A stretch of DNA of 64,000 nucleotides, taken from Lysinibacillus xylanilyticus (lineage in GTDB: Bacteria; Bacillota; Bacilli; Bacillales_A; Planococcaceae). The notes beneath the pieces are model-generated. The model ran no database searches. It saw only the letters and a program-made list of their open reading frames with translations, and was not told the origin of the DNA. Positions 28,527-36,849 of the stretch are shown piece by piece; the first letter of the stretch is position 1; each line of letters begins with the position of its first letter. Position numbers and translations under genes: made by a program. Location of the stretch: contig NZ_MDDN01000010.1 in NCBI RefSeq assembly GCF_001708185.1, positions 1 to 64,000 on the forward strand, given 5' to 3'.

Positions 28527-29408
28527 ATGCAATATGATGCTTTAAAAACATTCATTACACTAGTGGAGGTCAAAAATTTTACGAAAGCCTCCGAAATACT
28601 TCATATTTCACAGCCCAGTGTCAGTTTACACATAAAAAACTTAGAGCAGGACTTTCAAACGACGTTGTTTATCCGCTCTCCAAAGTCAGTACAAATTACA
28701 CCAACTGGGGAAATTTTATATAAACGAGCGAAGCAAATGATGGCAATTGCAGAGGCAGCACGGGAAGATATTTTAGCCTTTCATCATGAAATCCAAGGTA
28801 CGCTTGTTATTGGCTCTAGTTTTACAATTGGCGAATATATATTGCCACCTATTATAGCGAGTCTGCAACAGCAATTCCCTCAGCTTGAGCTTCAAGTTAT
28901 TATTGGCAATACGGAAGAAATCATTCAATATACAAAGTTGTTACAGGTCGATATTGGCCTTATTGAAGGACAGTCAAACGACAATGAGGTTATTATTAAA
29001 CCGTTTATGCAGGATGAGCTATTTATTGTTAGTGCTAGCAATCACCCTCTTGTAAAGAAGTCGACTATTACGGTTGCGGACTTACAGCAGCAAAATTGGG
29101 TTGCACGTGAAGAAGGCTCTGGCACTCGTTATTATTTAGATCATTTATTTAGAACAAATGGGCTCCAAGTACGTTCACTTCTTACTATTAGTAGCAATCA
29201 AGGTGTGAAAGAGAGTGTTATACAGGGGCTTGGACTGTCCCTACTGTCTGCTAGTGTTATTGAGCGTGAACTAAAAAATGGCGATATAAAAATTTTGCCG
29301 CTTGAAGGACAGCATTTTATGCGAACATTCTCTTATTTGTACTCACCTACGATGAAAAATAAACGCAATGTTGACACCCTCATAGAAGCACTACTAAAAA
29401 GAGCTTAG
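28527..29408 (+). CDS. LysR-family regulator next to yeiH
   Basis: A 293-aa LysR-type regulator. The winged HTH (KTFITLVEVKNFTKASEILHISQPSVSLHI in sense) occupies residues 5-40, and a periplasmic-binding-like effector domain starts near residue 90 (TLVIGSSFTIGEYILPP). It is divergent from the YeiH-type gene and is probably its activator, as YeiE/CysL-type regulators are for such exporters. GGGGTGATGG precedes the ATG. The effector is unknown. Confidence 0.85.
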   Translation: MQYDALKTFITLVEVKNFTKASEILHISQPSVSLHIKNLEQDFQTTLFIRSPKSVQITPTGEILYKRAKQMMAIAEAAREDILAFHHEIQGTLVIGSSFTIGEYILPPIIASLQQQFPQLELQVIIGNTEEIIQYTKLLQVDIGLIEGQSNDNEVIIKPFMQDELFIVSASNHPLVKKSTITVADLQQQNWVAREEGSGTRYYLDHLFRTNGLQVRSLLTISSNQGVKESVIQGLGLSLLSASVIERELKNGDIKILPLEGQHFMRTFSYLYSPTMKNKRNVDTLIEALLKRA

Positions 29409-29431
29409 CGGATTTTTTAGTCGCTAAGCTC
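29401..29431. terminator. Hairpin at the end of the LysR gene
   Basis: GAGCTTAGCG and CGCTAAGCTC pair perfectly; the left arm overlaps the LysR stop codon. There is no T-run in the plus direction, but the minus strand has one (TTTTT), so it may mainly block antisense transcription from the right. Confidence 0.5.
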
Positions 29432-30095
29432 CATGTTGTTGAAAAAATTATTATGTCAATGAAATTAAGGTGGCATATTCAATAAAGTATGGCTCTACGG
29501 CATAACGAGGGGTTGATTTCCGTTCCGACTGGGCGCTTTGTAGCTGCCGCTTTGCTTTCGCTACAGATAAAACATTTGCCGCTGATGCTTCGCTTTCGCG
29601 CAGAGCAGAGCTTCCTGGGGGCGTCCGATGAGCCGCTTGGGGCAACAGGATGTTTTTTGCGCGAAAGCGTAGTGCTAACGTAGCGGCAGCAGCAGGATGT
29701 TGGTCACAAAGGCGTTATCACAGGACGTGATGCTCTTAGCCTTCGTTCCTCTTTCGCTAATCCCCAAGGAGTCGCCCAGCCTCCACTCCAATCAACCATT
29801 TCGTATAATATGTATCTTCTGACAATATATTAAAACCAAATTTCAGCAAAATGGTGTTTTTTAGGAAAGTGTAGTGTTAACGTAACGGCAACAACAAATG
29901 TTTTTCTGCGCGAAAATGAAGTGTCAGCGGCAACAGATTTACAATCTCCTCACTGTTATACGTCTATTCCGTTCGATCATGGTGAGTAGCAACGGGCGCT
30001 CACTTGAAAAATGCATAAAATTTCTACACTATCGCTGATTGGAGTGGCAGGCTACTCAAGTGCTCCTGTCGCCTCACTTTCCTCGCAGAGCAAGC
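29409..30095. other. Gene-free stretch built of repeat remnants
   Basis: About 690 bp between two LysR genes. It holds the 287-bp inverted-repeat element at 29511-29797, a decayed copy of the 47-bp unit (GTGTAGTGTTAACGTAACGG, about 29869-29937), and at about 30038 a further piece, GATTGGAGTGGCAGGC, similar to the element end. Short open frames here are shadows of repeat sequence without ribosome-binding sites. Confidence 0.65.
29511..29797 (+). mobile_element. Inverted-repeat element A (MITE-like), 287 bp
   Basis: The left end reads GGTTGATTTCCGTTCCGACT followed by GGGCGC. The right end, read inwards, is GGTTGATTGGAGTGGAGGCT followed by GGGCGACTCC. The two ends share GGTTGATT, GT and CTGGGCG at the same spacing. 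The interior contains one copy of the 47-bp unit that is tandemly repeated in the element at 58013-58483. It has no coding capacity. Outer TCATCACC ends are not preserved in this copy. Confidence 0.72.
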
Positions 30096-31016
30096 TCACT
30101 TTATAGTTCTTGGATTTAGACGTTTACGCTCCTGCTTGTGCTCAATAATTTCTACAAATTTCAACGCCGCTCGAGATAACGGTACACTTTTCAAATAACA
30201 CATACCAATGCTTCGTGTTGGTATACTATCTGTTAATGTTAGCTCATATAGAAGCCCTCGTTGCAAATAATCTTTAGAAAACTCTTTCGTTACACACGCA
30301 ATGCCTAAATTACTGCGTGCAAAGTCTAGCACAAGATCATGTGAACCGAGCTCAAACTCAGGTTCAATGTGGATTCCCCTCGTAAACAAATAATTTTCTA
30401 CATACTTTCTTGAATTTGATTTTTTCTCTAGAAAAATAAGTGGAAACTTTAAAAGTTCTTCAAACCTTAAGCTGTTCGACGCTAATGTTTTATATTTTTC
30501 ACCACATACAAAAATATCTTGAACCTCTGTGCATGCTGTTAACTGTAATGTCTGATCTTCTATCGGAAAATTACAAAGCCCTATATCAACCTCACCAGAT
30601 TTAATAAAGTTACAAATTTCAGAAGTCGTTCCATTTAACATTTGTAATTTTATATTGGGATACATTGTATGAAACGCCTCTAGATAAGGCATTAAAAAGA
30701 AACGGGAAATGGTGTCCCCTACCCCAATTTTCAACTGACCTGTTGTTAAATTTTTAAATTCTAGTAACTTCTCCTCACCAGCATCTATAAGGCCTAATGC
30801 TGAATTCGTATATTCATATAGAAGGTTCCCCTCAGTCGTTAATGTTACCCCCTTCGGAGTACGGTTAAAGAGACGTGTACCGAGTTCCTTTTCTAATTGC
30901 ATCATGGCTTGGCTAACGGCTGGTTGAGTCATATATAAATCTTTAGCAGCCCTTGAAAAGCTATTATTTTTAGCAACAACAGTAAAAACACGATATAAAT
31001 CTAATTTCCCTACCAT
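30096..31016 (-). CDS. LysR-family regulator next to the CofE-like gene
   Basis: A 306-aa LysR-type regulator: HTH in residues 5-40 (FSRAAKDLYMTQPAVSQAM) and an effector domain from about residue 90 (LKIGVGDTISRFFLMPYLEAF). It is divergent from the CofE-like ligase, with a 130-bp shared upstream region, so it most likely controls that gene and itself. GGAGTGC precedes the ATG. The C-terminal tail is rich in Lys/Arg. The ligand is unknown. Confidence 0.85.
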   Translation of the reverse strand: MVGKLDLYRVFTVVAKNNSFSRAAKDLYMTQPAVSQAMMQLEKELGTRLFNRTPKGVTLTTEGNLLYEYTNSALGLIDAGEEKLLEFKNLTTGQLKIGVGDTISRFFLMPYLEAFHTMYPNIKLQMLNGTTSEICNFIKSGEVDIGLCNFPIEDQTLQLTACTEVQDIFVCGEKYKTLASNSLRFEELLKFPLIFLEKKSNSRKYVENYLFTRGIHIEPEFELGSHDLVLDFARSNLGIACVTKEFSKDYLQRGLLYELTLTDSIPTRSIGMCYLKSVPLSRAALKFVEIIEHKQERKRLNPRTIK

Positions 31017-31146
31017 ATAAGCACTCCTTATAGCTATTATACGAACTATTAATTTTACTTATATCACTAAAGGGGCGTATAGTAAAATCATATTGGTTAT
31101 ATTTATTTATTTAACATACATTTACCATTAATGAGGAGAGATTATT

Positions 31147-32337
31147 TTGGAACGTGTAGTTGGTACAGTAGTAAGAGGTCTTCGTGGTCCAATTATTAAC
31201 GAAGGCGATAATATTGAACAAATCGTTGTTGATACAGTATTAAACGCAGCAAAGACAGAAGGCTATTCAATTGAGGACCGCGACATTGTAACAGTAACAG
31301 AATCTGTCGTAGCACGTGCACAAGGTAACTATGCATCGATCGATGACATCGCAGCGGACGTGGCTGCTAAATTCGGTGACGATACTGTAGGTGTTATTTT
31401 CCCAATTCTAAGCCGTAACCGTTTCGCTAACTGCTTACGTGGTATCGCTAAGGGCGTGAAGAAAGTTGTTCTTATGCTAAGCTATCCATCTGATGAGGTT
31501 GGTAACCACCTAGTTGATATTGATGAACTAGACGTAAAAGGTATTAACCCTTGGACAGATACTTTAACAGAAGTTGAATTCCGTGAACATTTCGGCTTTA
31601 AAAAACACACTTTTACAGGTGTAGATTATATTGAATACTACAAAGAATTAATCGAAGCTGAAGGCGCTACTTGTGAAGTTATCTTTTCAAACAACCCAAA
31701 AACTATTTTAGACTATACAAAGAGTGTATTAGCTTGTGATATTCATTCACGCTTGCGTACAAAACGTATTTTAATGGCAAATGGCGCTGAAAAAGTATAC
31801 AGTCTTGATAATATTTTATCTGTAACTAATAACGGTTCTGGCTTCAATGCGGAATATGGTCTACTTGGTTCAAATAAAGCAACTGAAGATAGCATAAAAT
31901 TATTCCCACACACTTGCCAACCAATTGTTGACGGCATTCAAGCAAAAATCAAAGAAGCTACTGGTAAAACAGTTGAAGTAATGATCTACGGCGATGGCGC
32001 GTTTAAAGATCCTGTAGGTAAAATTTGGGAGTTGGCTGACCCTGTTGTATCTCCTGCTTATACTGCCGGATTAGATGGCACACCAAACGAAGTAAAGCTG
32101 AAATATTTAGCAGATAACGATTTCGCAAATCTTCGTGGTGAAGAGTTAAAAGCGGCAATCTCTGAATATATTCAAAACAAAGATGAAGATTTAACTGGGC
32201 AAATGGCTGCTCAAGGTACAACACCTCGTCGCTTAACAGACTTAATTGGTTCACTATCTGACCTAACTTCTGGTTCAGGTGATAAAGGAACACCTATGAT
32301 TTATATTCAAGGTTATTTCGATAACTATACTAAATAA
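31147..32337 (+). CDS. Coenzyme F420-0:L-glutamate ligase-like protein (CofE family)
   Basis: A 396-aa protein whose sequence resembles the CofE/FbiB F420:gamma-glutamyl ligase fold, which adds glutamate to F420-0. The N-terminal VRGLRGPIINEGDNIEQIV and the middle IYGDGAFKDPVGKIWELADPVVSPAY (in sense, acidic metal-site candidates) are the best conserved parts. Bacillales of this type do not make F420 as far as I know, and no cofC, cofD or fbiC neighbours exist here, so the real substrate is probably different. The start is TTG at 31147, after GAGGAGAG. A LysR gene is divergent and a strong terminator follows. Confidence 0.8.
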   Translation: MERVVGTVVRGLRGPIINEGDNIEQIVVDTVLNAAKTEGYSIEDRDIVTVTESVVARAQGNYASIDDIAADVAAKFGDDTVGVIFPILSRNRFANCLRGIAKGVKKVVLMLSYPSDEVGNHLVDIDELDVKGINPWTDTLTEVEFREHFGFKKHTFTGVDYIEYYKELIEAEGATCEVIFSNNPKTILDYTKSVLACDIHSRLRTKRILMANGAEKVYSLDNILSVTNNGSGFNAEYGLLGSNKATEDSIKLFPHTCQPIVDGIQAKIKEATGKTVEVMIYGDGAFKDPVGKIWELADPVVSPAYTAGLDGTPNEVKLKYLADNDFANLRGEELKAAISEYIQNKDEDLTGQMAAQGTTPRRLTDLIGSLSDLTSGSGDKGTPMIYIQGYFDNYTK

Positions 32338-32339
32338 AG

Positions 32340-32389
32340 CTATAAGAAAACGAACTCCCACTTCTGTTAGGGAGTTCGTTTTCTTATAG
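32340..32389. terminator. Strong bidirectional terminator
   Basis: A 20-bp perfect stem (CTATAAGAAAACGAACTCCC and its complement) with a 10-nt loop. It ends the CofE-like gene and, from the other side, would stop transcripts running through the tRNA-like sequence. Confidence 0.85.
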
Positions 32390-32500
32390 TGACATATTTT
32401 TATACTAGCAGGGTTTTTTACACGCACTGCCCCTATAATGTAGTGTCGAATTATTGTTAACTTTTATTTTTGTCATTCAATTTATTACGGTATTTTTTAG

Positions 32501-32565
32501 TGAGGATGACAGGAATCGAACCTGTAAATCCCTTAAGGGACATGCCACCCACTGCATACTTCCTC
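32501..32565 (-). ncRNA. tRNA-like RNA (truncated anticodon arm)
   Basis: Read on the minus strand, 65 nt fold as a short tRNA. The acceptor stem is GAGGAAG/CATCCTC with one A-A mismatch. The D arm is TGC-AGTGGGTG-GCA with the conserved A and GG. A 5-bp stem GTCCC/GGGAT encloses only TTAA where a 7-nt anticodon loop should be. The perfect T arm is ACAGG-TTCGATT-CCTGT. No CCA is encoded (the 3' end is TCACTAA). It lies 90 bp downstream of the RNA ligase gene, in the same direction. A possible promoter is TTTACT-18 bp-TATAAA at about 32616-32650. It may be a tRNA relic or a dedicated RNA of the repair cassette. Confidence 0.6.
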
Positions 32566-32654
32566 ATAAACATTATGTATTTTGAACCCCATTAAGAATT
32601 ACATTTTTCTCAGTCCTTTTGCTTTATAGTAGATTAAATCTTTTCAAGTAAAAC

Positions 32655-33290
32655 TTATTTCAGGTGATTAGGAATCATTTCTTCATTTAACCAATGTTCA
32701 CTTGTTCGAACATGATTCTGTCTAACATATTTCCCTAGGTTATATTGAAAATCATCATAATGAAAGGCAGCCGTATTTCTAATAACATACCCTTCCTGCT
32801 CACCCCCAAGAAGTGATTTCCCTGTAAAAGTCTTCTTTATTTTTTCTTCATCGAAAATGCCTCGATATAAAACAGGTACCGTTTCAATACCCAGTTCAGC
32901 TGCATAGTCGACTGTTTCATCCCAACTTAAACAAATATTTTTTTCATTCCACATACTAAATAAATAAAAGTAGCTCGTTAACTCATTATAGTAAATGGAA
33001 TGTTTGGCAAAAACATTTTCACCACATAATCTCCAATCATCTGGAATCTGAAATGCAAATGTTGCATGAAACGTTTTTACCCAATGCCTAGATGGGTGAT
33101 CTCCTGAATTTAAGCTTCTAGCATGCATATAGTTTCGATAAAGTGTTGTTCCTTCACCATCTAATTTTTCTGTTACAACAACCTCCTTCCCAATAAAATG
33201 ATCCACATTTTTAGCAACCTTATCGTCATGTGTATACCCTCTACTCCACGGCAAATGAAAGCTTCTAGGGTATTTCTTTAAATTGGTCAT
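32655..33290 (-). CDS. RNA ligase (T4 Rnl2-like nucleotidyltransferase)
   Basis: A 211-aa ATP-dependent RNA ligase of the covalent nucleotidyltransferase superfamily; it would join 3'-OH and 5'-phosphate RNA ends. The adenylated lysine motif I is EKLDGEG (K42). Motif IIIa-like is SYFYLFSMWN, motif IV is EGYVIRN, and motif V is LGKYVRQN. It is short, with little beyond the catalytic core. AAGGAAGTGA precedes the ATG. It lies 23 bp behind the kinase-HD gene, so the pair is an operon for healing and sealing RNA. A DNA-nick role is less likely because there is no OB-fold domain. Confidence 0.82.
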   Translation of the reverse strand: MTNLKKYPRSFHLPWSRGYTHDDKVAKNVDHFIGKEVVVTEKLDGEGTTLYRNYMHARSLNSGDHPSRHWVKTFHATFAFQIPDDWRLCGENVFAKHSIYYNELTSYFYLFSMWNEKNICLSWDETVDYAAELGIETVPVLYRGIFDEEKIKKTFTGKSLLGGEQEGYVIRNTAAFHYDDFQYNLGKYVRQNHVRTSEHWLNEEMIPNHLK

Positions 33291-33313
33291 AAACTCACTT
33301 CCTTTATTTACAC

Positions 33314-34270
33314 CTATTTAGCAAATTGATCTGCTTCACGAAAGAAATAAAGTTTTGTTAATAAGTCACCATCTAATAAATGATAAATCTTACTTCCTCC
33401 CTTATCGCCCCCGTATTGAATTAACATATGAAATTGCACTAAATTAACAACCTTTAAAACAAATTCTTCTTCAAATCCTAGCTCTAATAAAAAATGACAT
33501 ACCATTTGGGCAGATACATTTTCATGTCCGTAATATCCATATCTTTGTTGTAATTCTTTATATTTTTTACAAAATGGTTTGCCTACATCATGAAATATAG
33601 CGGCTATTTGTAATGCTAGCTTGTCACTTTCCATATAGTATTCGTTCATATATTCATACACAAAATACGTATGCTGGCATAGTAAAAATTGATGGTATGG
33701 ATTTTCTTGATTAAACCGATAAATCTCTTCAAATAGTTGGACTGATTTTAACGCCCGAAATAGCTCCTCATATGTGGGCTGGCTTTGGATTAGTGAAATA
33801 AATTGGTTTTTTGAGATTTCATATGGACTCGCTTCATGTACAATATGCACCTCATCAAATCCTTCTCCCATTATCGGAAACTCTAGGTTCTTCCTCATTT
33901 TATCCATTATCACTAACGGAACTTTCCTCTTTCTTTGTTGATTTCTTGTTACACACAATGCGTAAGGTGTATCAAAATAATAGCATACAACTTTCACATT
34001 ACTAGACAATTTACCTAGTGCAAATATTCTACGTTCCCTCTCAATATTTGTCGCATCGACAATAACCGATTGACCTTTGGCTACACATTCATTCAAACGT
34101 TCATACAAAACACGGAACACTATTCGCGATTGCTGCCTTGTAGCGTCGCCGAATAACTCTTGACGTATAGCATCACTCGAAAGAATAAGTGCATTTTCGC
34201 TTTTTGCTAGACTCTTAACAAACGTGCTTTTGCCACTCCCTGGTAGCCCTACTGTAAATATCACCTTCAT
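33314..34270 (-). CDS. Polynucleotide kinase-like P-loop protein with HD domain
   Basis: A 318-aa two-domain protein. The N-terminal P-loop kinase resembles T4 Pnkp and related kinases: Walker A GLPGSGKST (8-16), SSDAIRQELFG (31-41) and VDATNIERERR (71-81). The C-terminal HD phosphohydrolase has candidate metal ligands H200, H227-D228 and H249. The likely job is phosphorylating 5'-OH and removing 2',3'-cyclic or 3'-phosphate ends before sealing by the adjacent ligase; the split of activities is inference. The ATG at 34270 follows GGGGGTGA; an upstream in-frame TTG lies before that site. Confidence 0.8.
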   Translation of the reverse strand: MKVIFTVGLPGSGKSTFVKSLAKSENALILSSDAIRQELFGDATRQQSRIVFRVLYERLNECVAKGQSVIVDATNIERERRIFALGKLSSNVKVVCYYFDTPYALCVTRNQQRKRKVPLVIMDKMRKNLEFPIMGEGFDEVHIVHEASPYEISKNQFISLIQSQPTYEELFRALKSVQLFEEIYRFNQENPYHQFLLCQHTYFVYEYMNEYYMESDKLALQIAAIFHDVGKPFCKKYKELQQRYGYYGHENVSAQMVCHFLLELGFEEEFVLKVVNLVQFHMLIQYGGDKGGSKIYHLLDGDLLTKLYFFREADQFAK

Positions 34271-34530
34271 TTTTTCACCCCCTTTCAAGTGTCATGTATC
34301 GAGTTCTATCGTTGATCGCCAAAGAACAACCCAATCAACTTATACACATAATGTCATACCAAAATATTGGTGTCTATCCATAAAAAGCAACATTCTTCAA
34401 AAAGGGAAAATCTGGATAAAAATGACTGCACTGACTTTTCGGAACAGTTTTTTTATTAAAAATTTGATTTTTTATCACAACTTCATAATATCAATATTTT
34501 ACAAAAAAATGACTAGACTATATTTCTTTC
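34271..34530. other. Upstream region of the RNA-repair cassette
   Basis: 260 bp without a gene. It holds the promoter region of the kinase-HD gene (not resolvable by eye). At 34333-34379 a segment resembles the tail of the dispersed element (ATCAACTTATA...ATGTCAT...TTGGTG), decayed. Confidence 0.45.
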
Positions 34531-35286
34531 TTAAATGTAGTACGTATAATCCTCTGGAATAACACGTTTTAAGAATTTCTTCGTGCGCTCCTCTTTCGGA
34601 TTAACGAATATATCGTGAGGGCTTCCTTCCTCTACAACGACGCCACCGTCCATAAAAATCACTCGGTTTGCGACGTCTTTGGCAAAGCCCATTTCATGTG
34701 TGACAACAAGCATCGTTGTTCCTTCAGCCGCAATGTTTTTCATAACCTGAAGGACTTCCCCCACTAGCTCTGGGTCAAGTGCGGAAGTTGGTTCGTCAAA
34801 TAAAATAATATCCGGATTTAACGCCACTGCTCGCGCAATACCAACTCGCTGTTGTTGACCACCAGACAATTGACTTGGATAGGAATCGTATTTTTCTGAT
34901 AAACCTACTTTATCTAGCGCCTTTTTGCCAATTTCAATGGCCTCTGCCTTTGGAACTTTACGTCCTATAATTAGCCCTTCTGTCACATTTTCTAGCGCTG
35001 TTTTATTCGTAAAAAGATTATAGTTTTGGAATACAAAGGCTACACGTTGACGAATCGAATGTACGTCCTTCTTCTTCACATTTTGAAAATCCACTTGAAT
35101 ATCACCAAATGTCGCATGTCCTTGATCGGCTTTTTCTAAAAAGTTAATGCAACGTAATAATGTCGTTTTTCCTGAGCCGCTGGGACCTAAAATAACAACA
35201 ACATCACCTTTATCAATAGCTAAATCGACACCCTTTAAAATTTCATTGTCACCAAATGATTTATGAATATTTTTAATCTCTAACAT
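34531..35286 (-). CDS. tcyN: Amino-acid (cystine-type) ABC transporter ATPase
   Basis: The 251-aa ATPase of a polar-amino-acid importer. Walker A is GPSGSGKTT, the signature is LSGGQQQRV, Walker B is [14 protein letters not shown], and the H-loop is VVTHEMGF. By similarity to B. subtilis TcyN and by gene order (binding protein, two permeases, ATPase) I read it as cystine/sulfur-compound uptake; other polar substrates remain possible. GGGGTGAACGC precedes the ATG. Confidence 0.85.
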   Translation of the reverse strand: MLEIKNIHKSFGDNEILKGVDLAIDKGDVVVILGPSGSGKTTLLRCINFLEKADQGHATFGDIQVDFQNVKKKDVHSIRQRVAFVFQNYNLFTNKTALENVTEGLIIGRKVPKAEAIEIGKKALDKVGLSEKYDSYPSQLSGGQQQRVGIARAVALNPDIILFDEPTSALDPELVGEVLQVMKNIAAEGTTMLVVTHEMGFAKDVANRVIFMDGGVVVEEGSPHDIFVNPKEERTKKFLKRVIPEDYTYYI

Positions 35287-35299
35287 GCGCGTTCACCCC

Positions 35300-36001
35300 T
35301 TAGGCTTTTGCCACTTTGAATTTGCTTAAATATTTTTCATATCGTTTAAAAATGTATTCAACTGTACTACATAAAATTAAGTACACAATGAAAATATCAA
35401 TATATGCTTCTACGTAATTGTAGCCAACATTTGCAGCTACCTTAGCCTTTAATGTAATTTCAGGTAAGGACATTGCATAGCCTAAAGATGTCGCTTTAAT
35501 GAGGTTGACTGTAGCCGTACAAATATTTGGCATAGCCACTACTAAAGCTTGTGGAATAATAATACGGCGATAGGCTTGAAATGTTGATAAGCCAACAGCA
35601 TGAGCAGCCTCTAGTTGGCCTTTTTCAATTGTACTTAAAGCAGAACGAAATACTTCTATTAAAATCGCAGTCGTACTAAAGGCGAAGACAATAAATGCAT
35701 ACCAAATTGGATTAATTTTATAAATATCATACGTAATATTATATTTTTCAAAAATAGCTTTAAGTAGCAGTGGGATACTACTATAAACAATAAAGATTTG
35801 AATGATGATAGGTGTACCTCGGACAAAGGAAACATAAATTTTTGCTATATGATGGATCACTGGGATTTTATTAATCCGTGTTAGTGCCAGTAAAAAACCA
35901 AGTGGCAGGGCAACGAGCAAAGCAACAACTGTCACAAGGAGTGCGATAGGTACACCTGATAATGCAACAAAAAATGTTTCAATTAAAAATTGATAATTCA
36001 T
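35300..36001 (-). CDS. tcyM: Amino-acid (cystine-type) ABC transporter permease
   Basis: A 233-aa HisM/GlnP-type permease with about five membrane segments. The coupling loop EAAHAVGLSTFQAYRRIIIPQA is clear in the C-terminal half, after the gate region YVSFVRGTPIIIQIF. It forms the channel with the preceding permease. A GGAGGCG ribosome-binding site starts it, 12 bp behind the neighbouring stop. Confidence 0.84.
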   Translation of the reverse strand: MNYQFLIETFFVALSGVPIALLVTVVALLVALPLGFLLALTRINKIPVIHHIAKIYVSFVRGTPIIIQIFIVYSSIPLLLKAIFEKYNITYDIYKINPIWYAFIVFAFSTTAILIEVFRSALSTIEKGQLEAAHAVGLSTFQAYRRIIIPQALVVAMPNICTATVNLIKATSLGYAMSLPEITLKAKVAANVGYNYVEAYIDIFIVYLILCSTVEYIFKRYEKYLSKFKVAKA

Positions 36002-36013
36002 GGTTACGCCTCC

Positions 36014-36721
36014 TTACGTCGTTTCTAATGTCTTTTTCCCCTTGCCAAAAAACTTTTCTAGCATAGCAAAGAACTTTTCTATAATAATCGACAGCACCCA
36101 GTAAACAATCGCTAAGGCAATATATATTTCTAATGCATGTGCATTAATATTACTTGCGATAATTAAATTTGCTTTTCCGACAATGTCAATTAAGCCGATT
36201 GTATAAGCAAGCGCGCCCTCTTGTAATAACGCGATCATTCCATTCCCAAAGTTCGGTAATGCGATAACGAGTGCCTGCGGGAAAATAATACGTCGATATG
36301 CCTGAAATGGTGTTAATCCTACACTAACCGCCGCTTCAAATTGCCCTTTATTAATAGCTAAATAGGCAGAACGAATAACCTCTGACATAATCGCTGCAAA
36401 CTGCAAAGTAAATGTTACGACTACGAAAATGGCTGTTTCAATTGAATGGAGATTTATGCTGAAGTTTTCCGCTAATGCTGGAACACCATAATAGACGAGG
36501 AATAATAAGACAATCGATGGTGTACAACGCATAATCGTTGTATATAAGTTCGCTAATTTTTGTAATAATTTTATTGAACTTAACTTGGCAGCCGCTAAAA
36601 GTAAGCCAAAAATTGTGCCTAGTACAATGGAAGACCCTGCGACTAAGAAGGTAACTTTTAAAAACGGCAATAATACAGGAATTGAGTTCCAAATGTATGA
36701 TGCATCAAAATACTTCTCCAT
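36014..36721 (-). CDS. tcyL: Amino-acid (cystine-type) ABC transporter permease
   Basis: A 235-aa permease of the same family. The motifs TTIMRCTPSIVLLFLVYYG and EAAVSVGLTPFQAYRRIIFP are present. It resembles B. subtilis TcyL, partner of TcyM. The gene starts 128 bp behind the binding-protein gene, with an attenuating hairpin between them. Confidence 0.84.
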   Translation of the reverse strand: MEKYFDASYIWNSIPVLLPFLKVTFLVAGSSIVLGTIFGLLLAAAKLSSIKLLQKLANLYTTIMRCTPSIVLLFLVYYGVPALAENFSINLHSIETAIFVVVTFTLQFAAIMSEVIRSAYLAINKGQFEAAVSVGLTPFQAYRRIIFPQALVIALPNFGNGMIALLQEGALAYTIGLIDIVGKANLIIASNINAHALEIYIALAIVYWVLSIIIEKFFAMLEKFFGKGKKTLETT

Positions 36722-36782
36722 TTCCTCACCAACTTTTATTAAATGTTTGGACTATAGCATAAGTTTTAATGCTCTGTATGAA

Positions 36783-36818
36783 TAAAGACTGCTGAGTTTA
36801 CTGACTCAACAGCCTTTT
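36783..36818 (-). terminator. Attenuator between binding-protein and permease genes
   Basis: On the minus strand GGCTGTTGAGT pairs with ACTCAGCAGTC around a 6-nt loop, followed by a T-rich stretch. It likely sets a higher level of the binding protein. Confidence 0.65.
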
Positions 36819-36849
36819 ATTCAGTACCAACTGTAAAGAGAAATTATTA

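Noticed and set aside
29451..29683. Open frames on both strands in element A
   Set aside because: No ribosome-binding sites, and they follow the repeat sequence rather than a gene pattern.
32501..32565. Normal tRNA gene
   Set aside because: The anticodon-position loop has only four bases, the variable region is two bases, and no CCA is encoded; it cannot act as an ordinary tRNA.
34333..34379. Further copy of the dispersed element upstream of the kinase-HD gene
   Set aside because: Only the tail pattern is recognisable, with many changes; too weak to list as an element.
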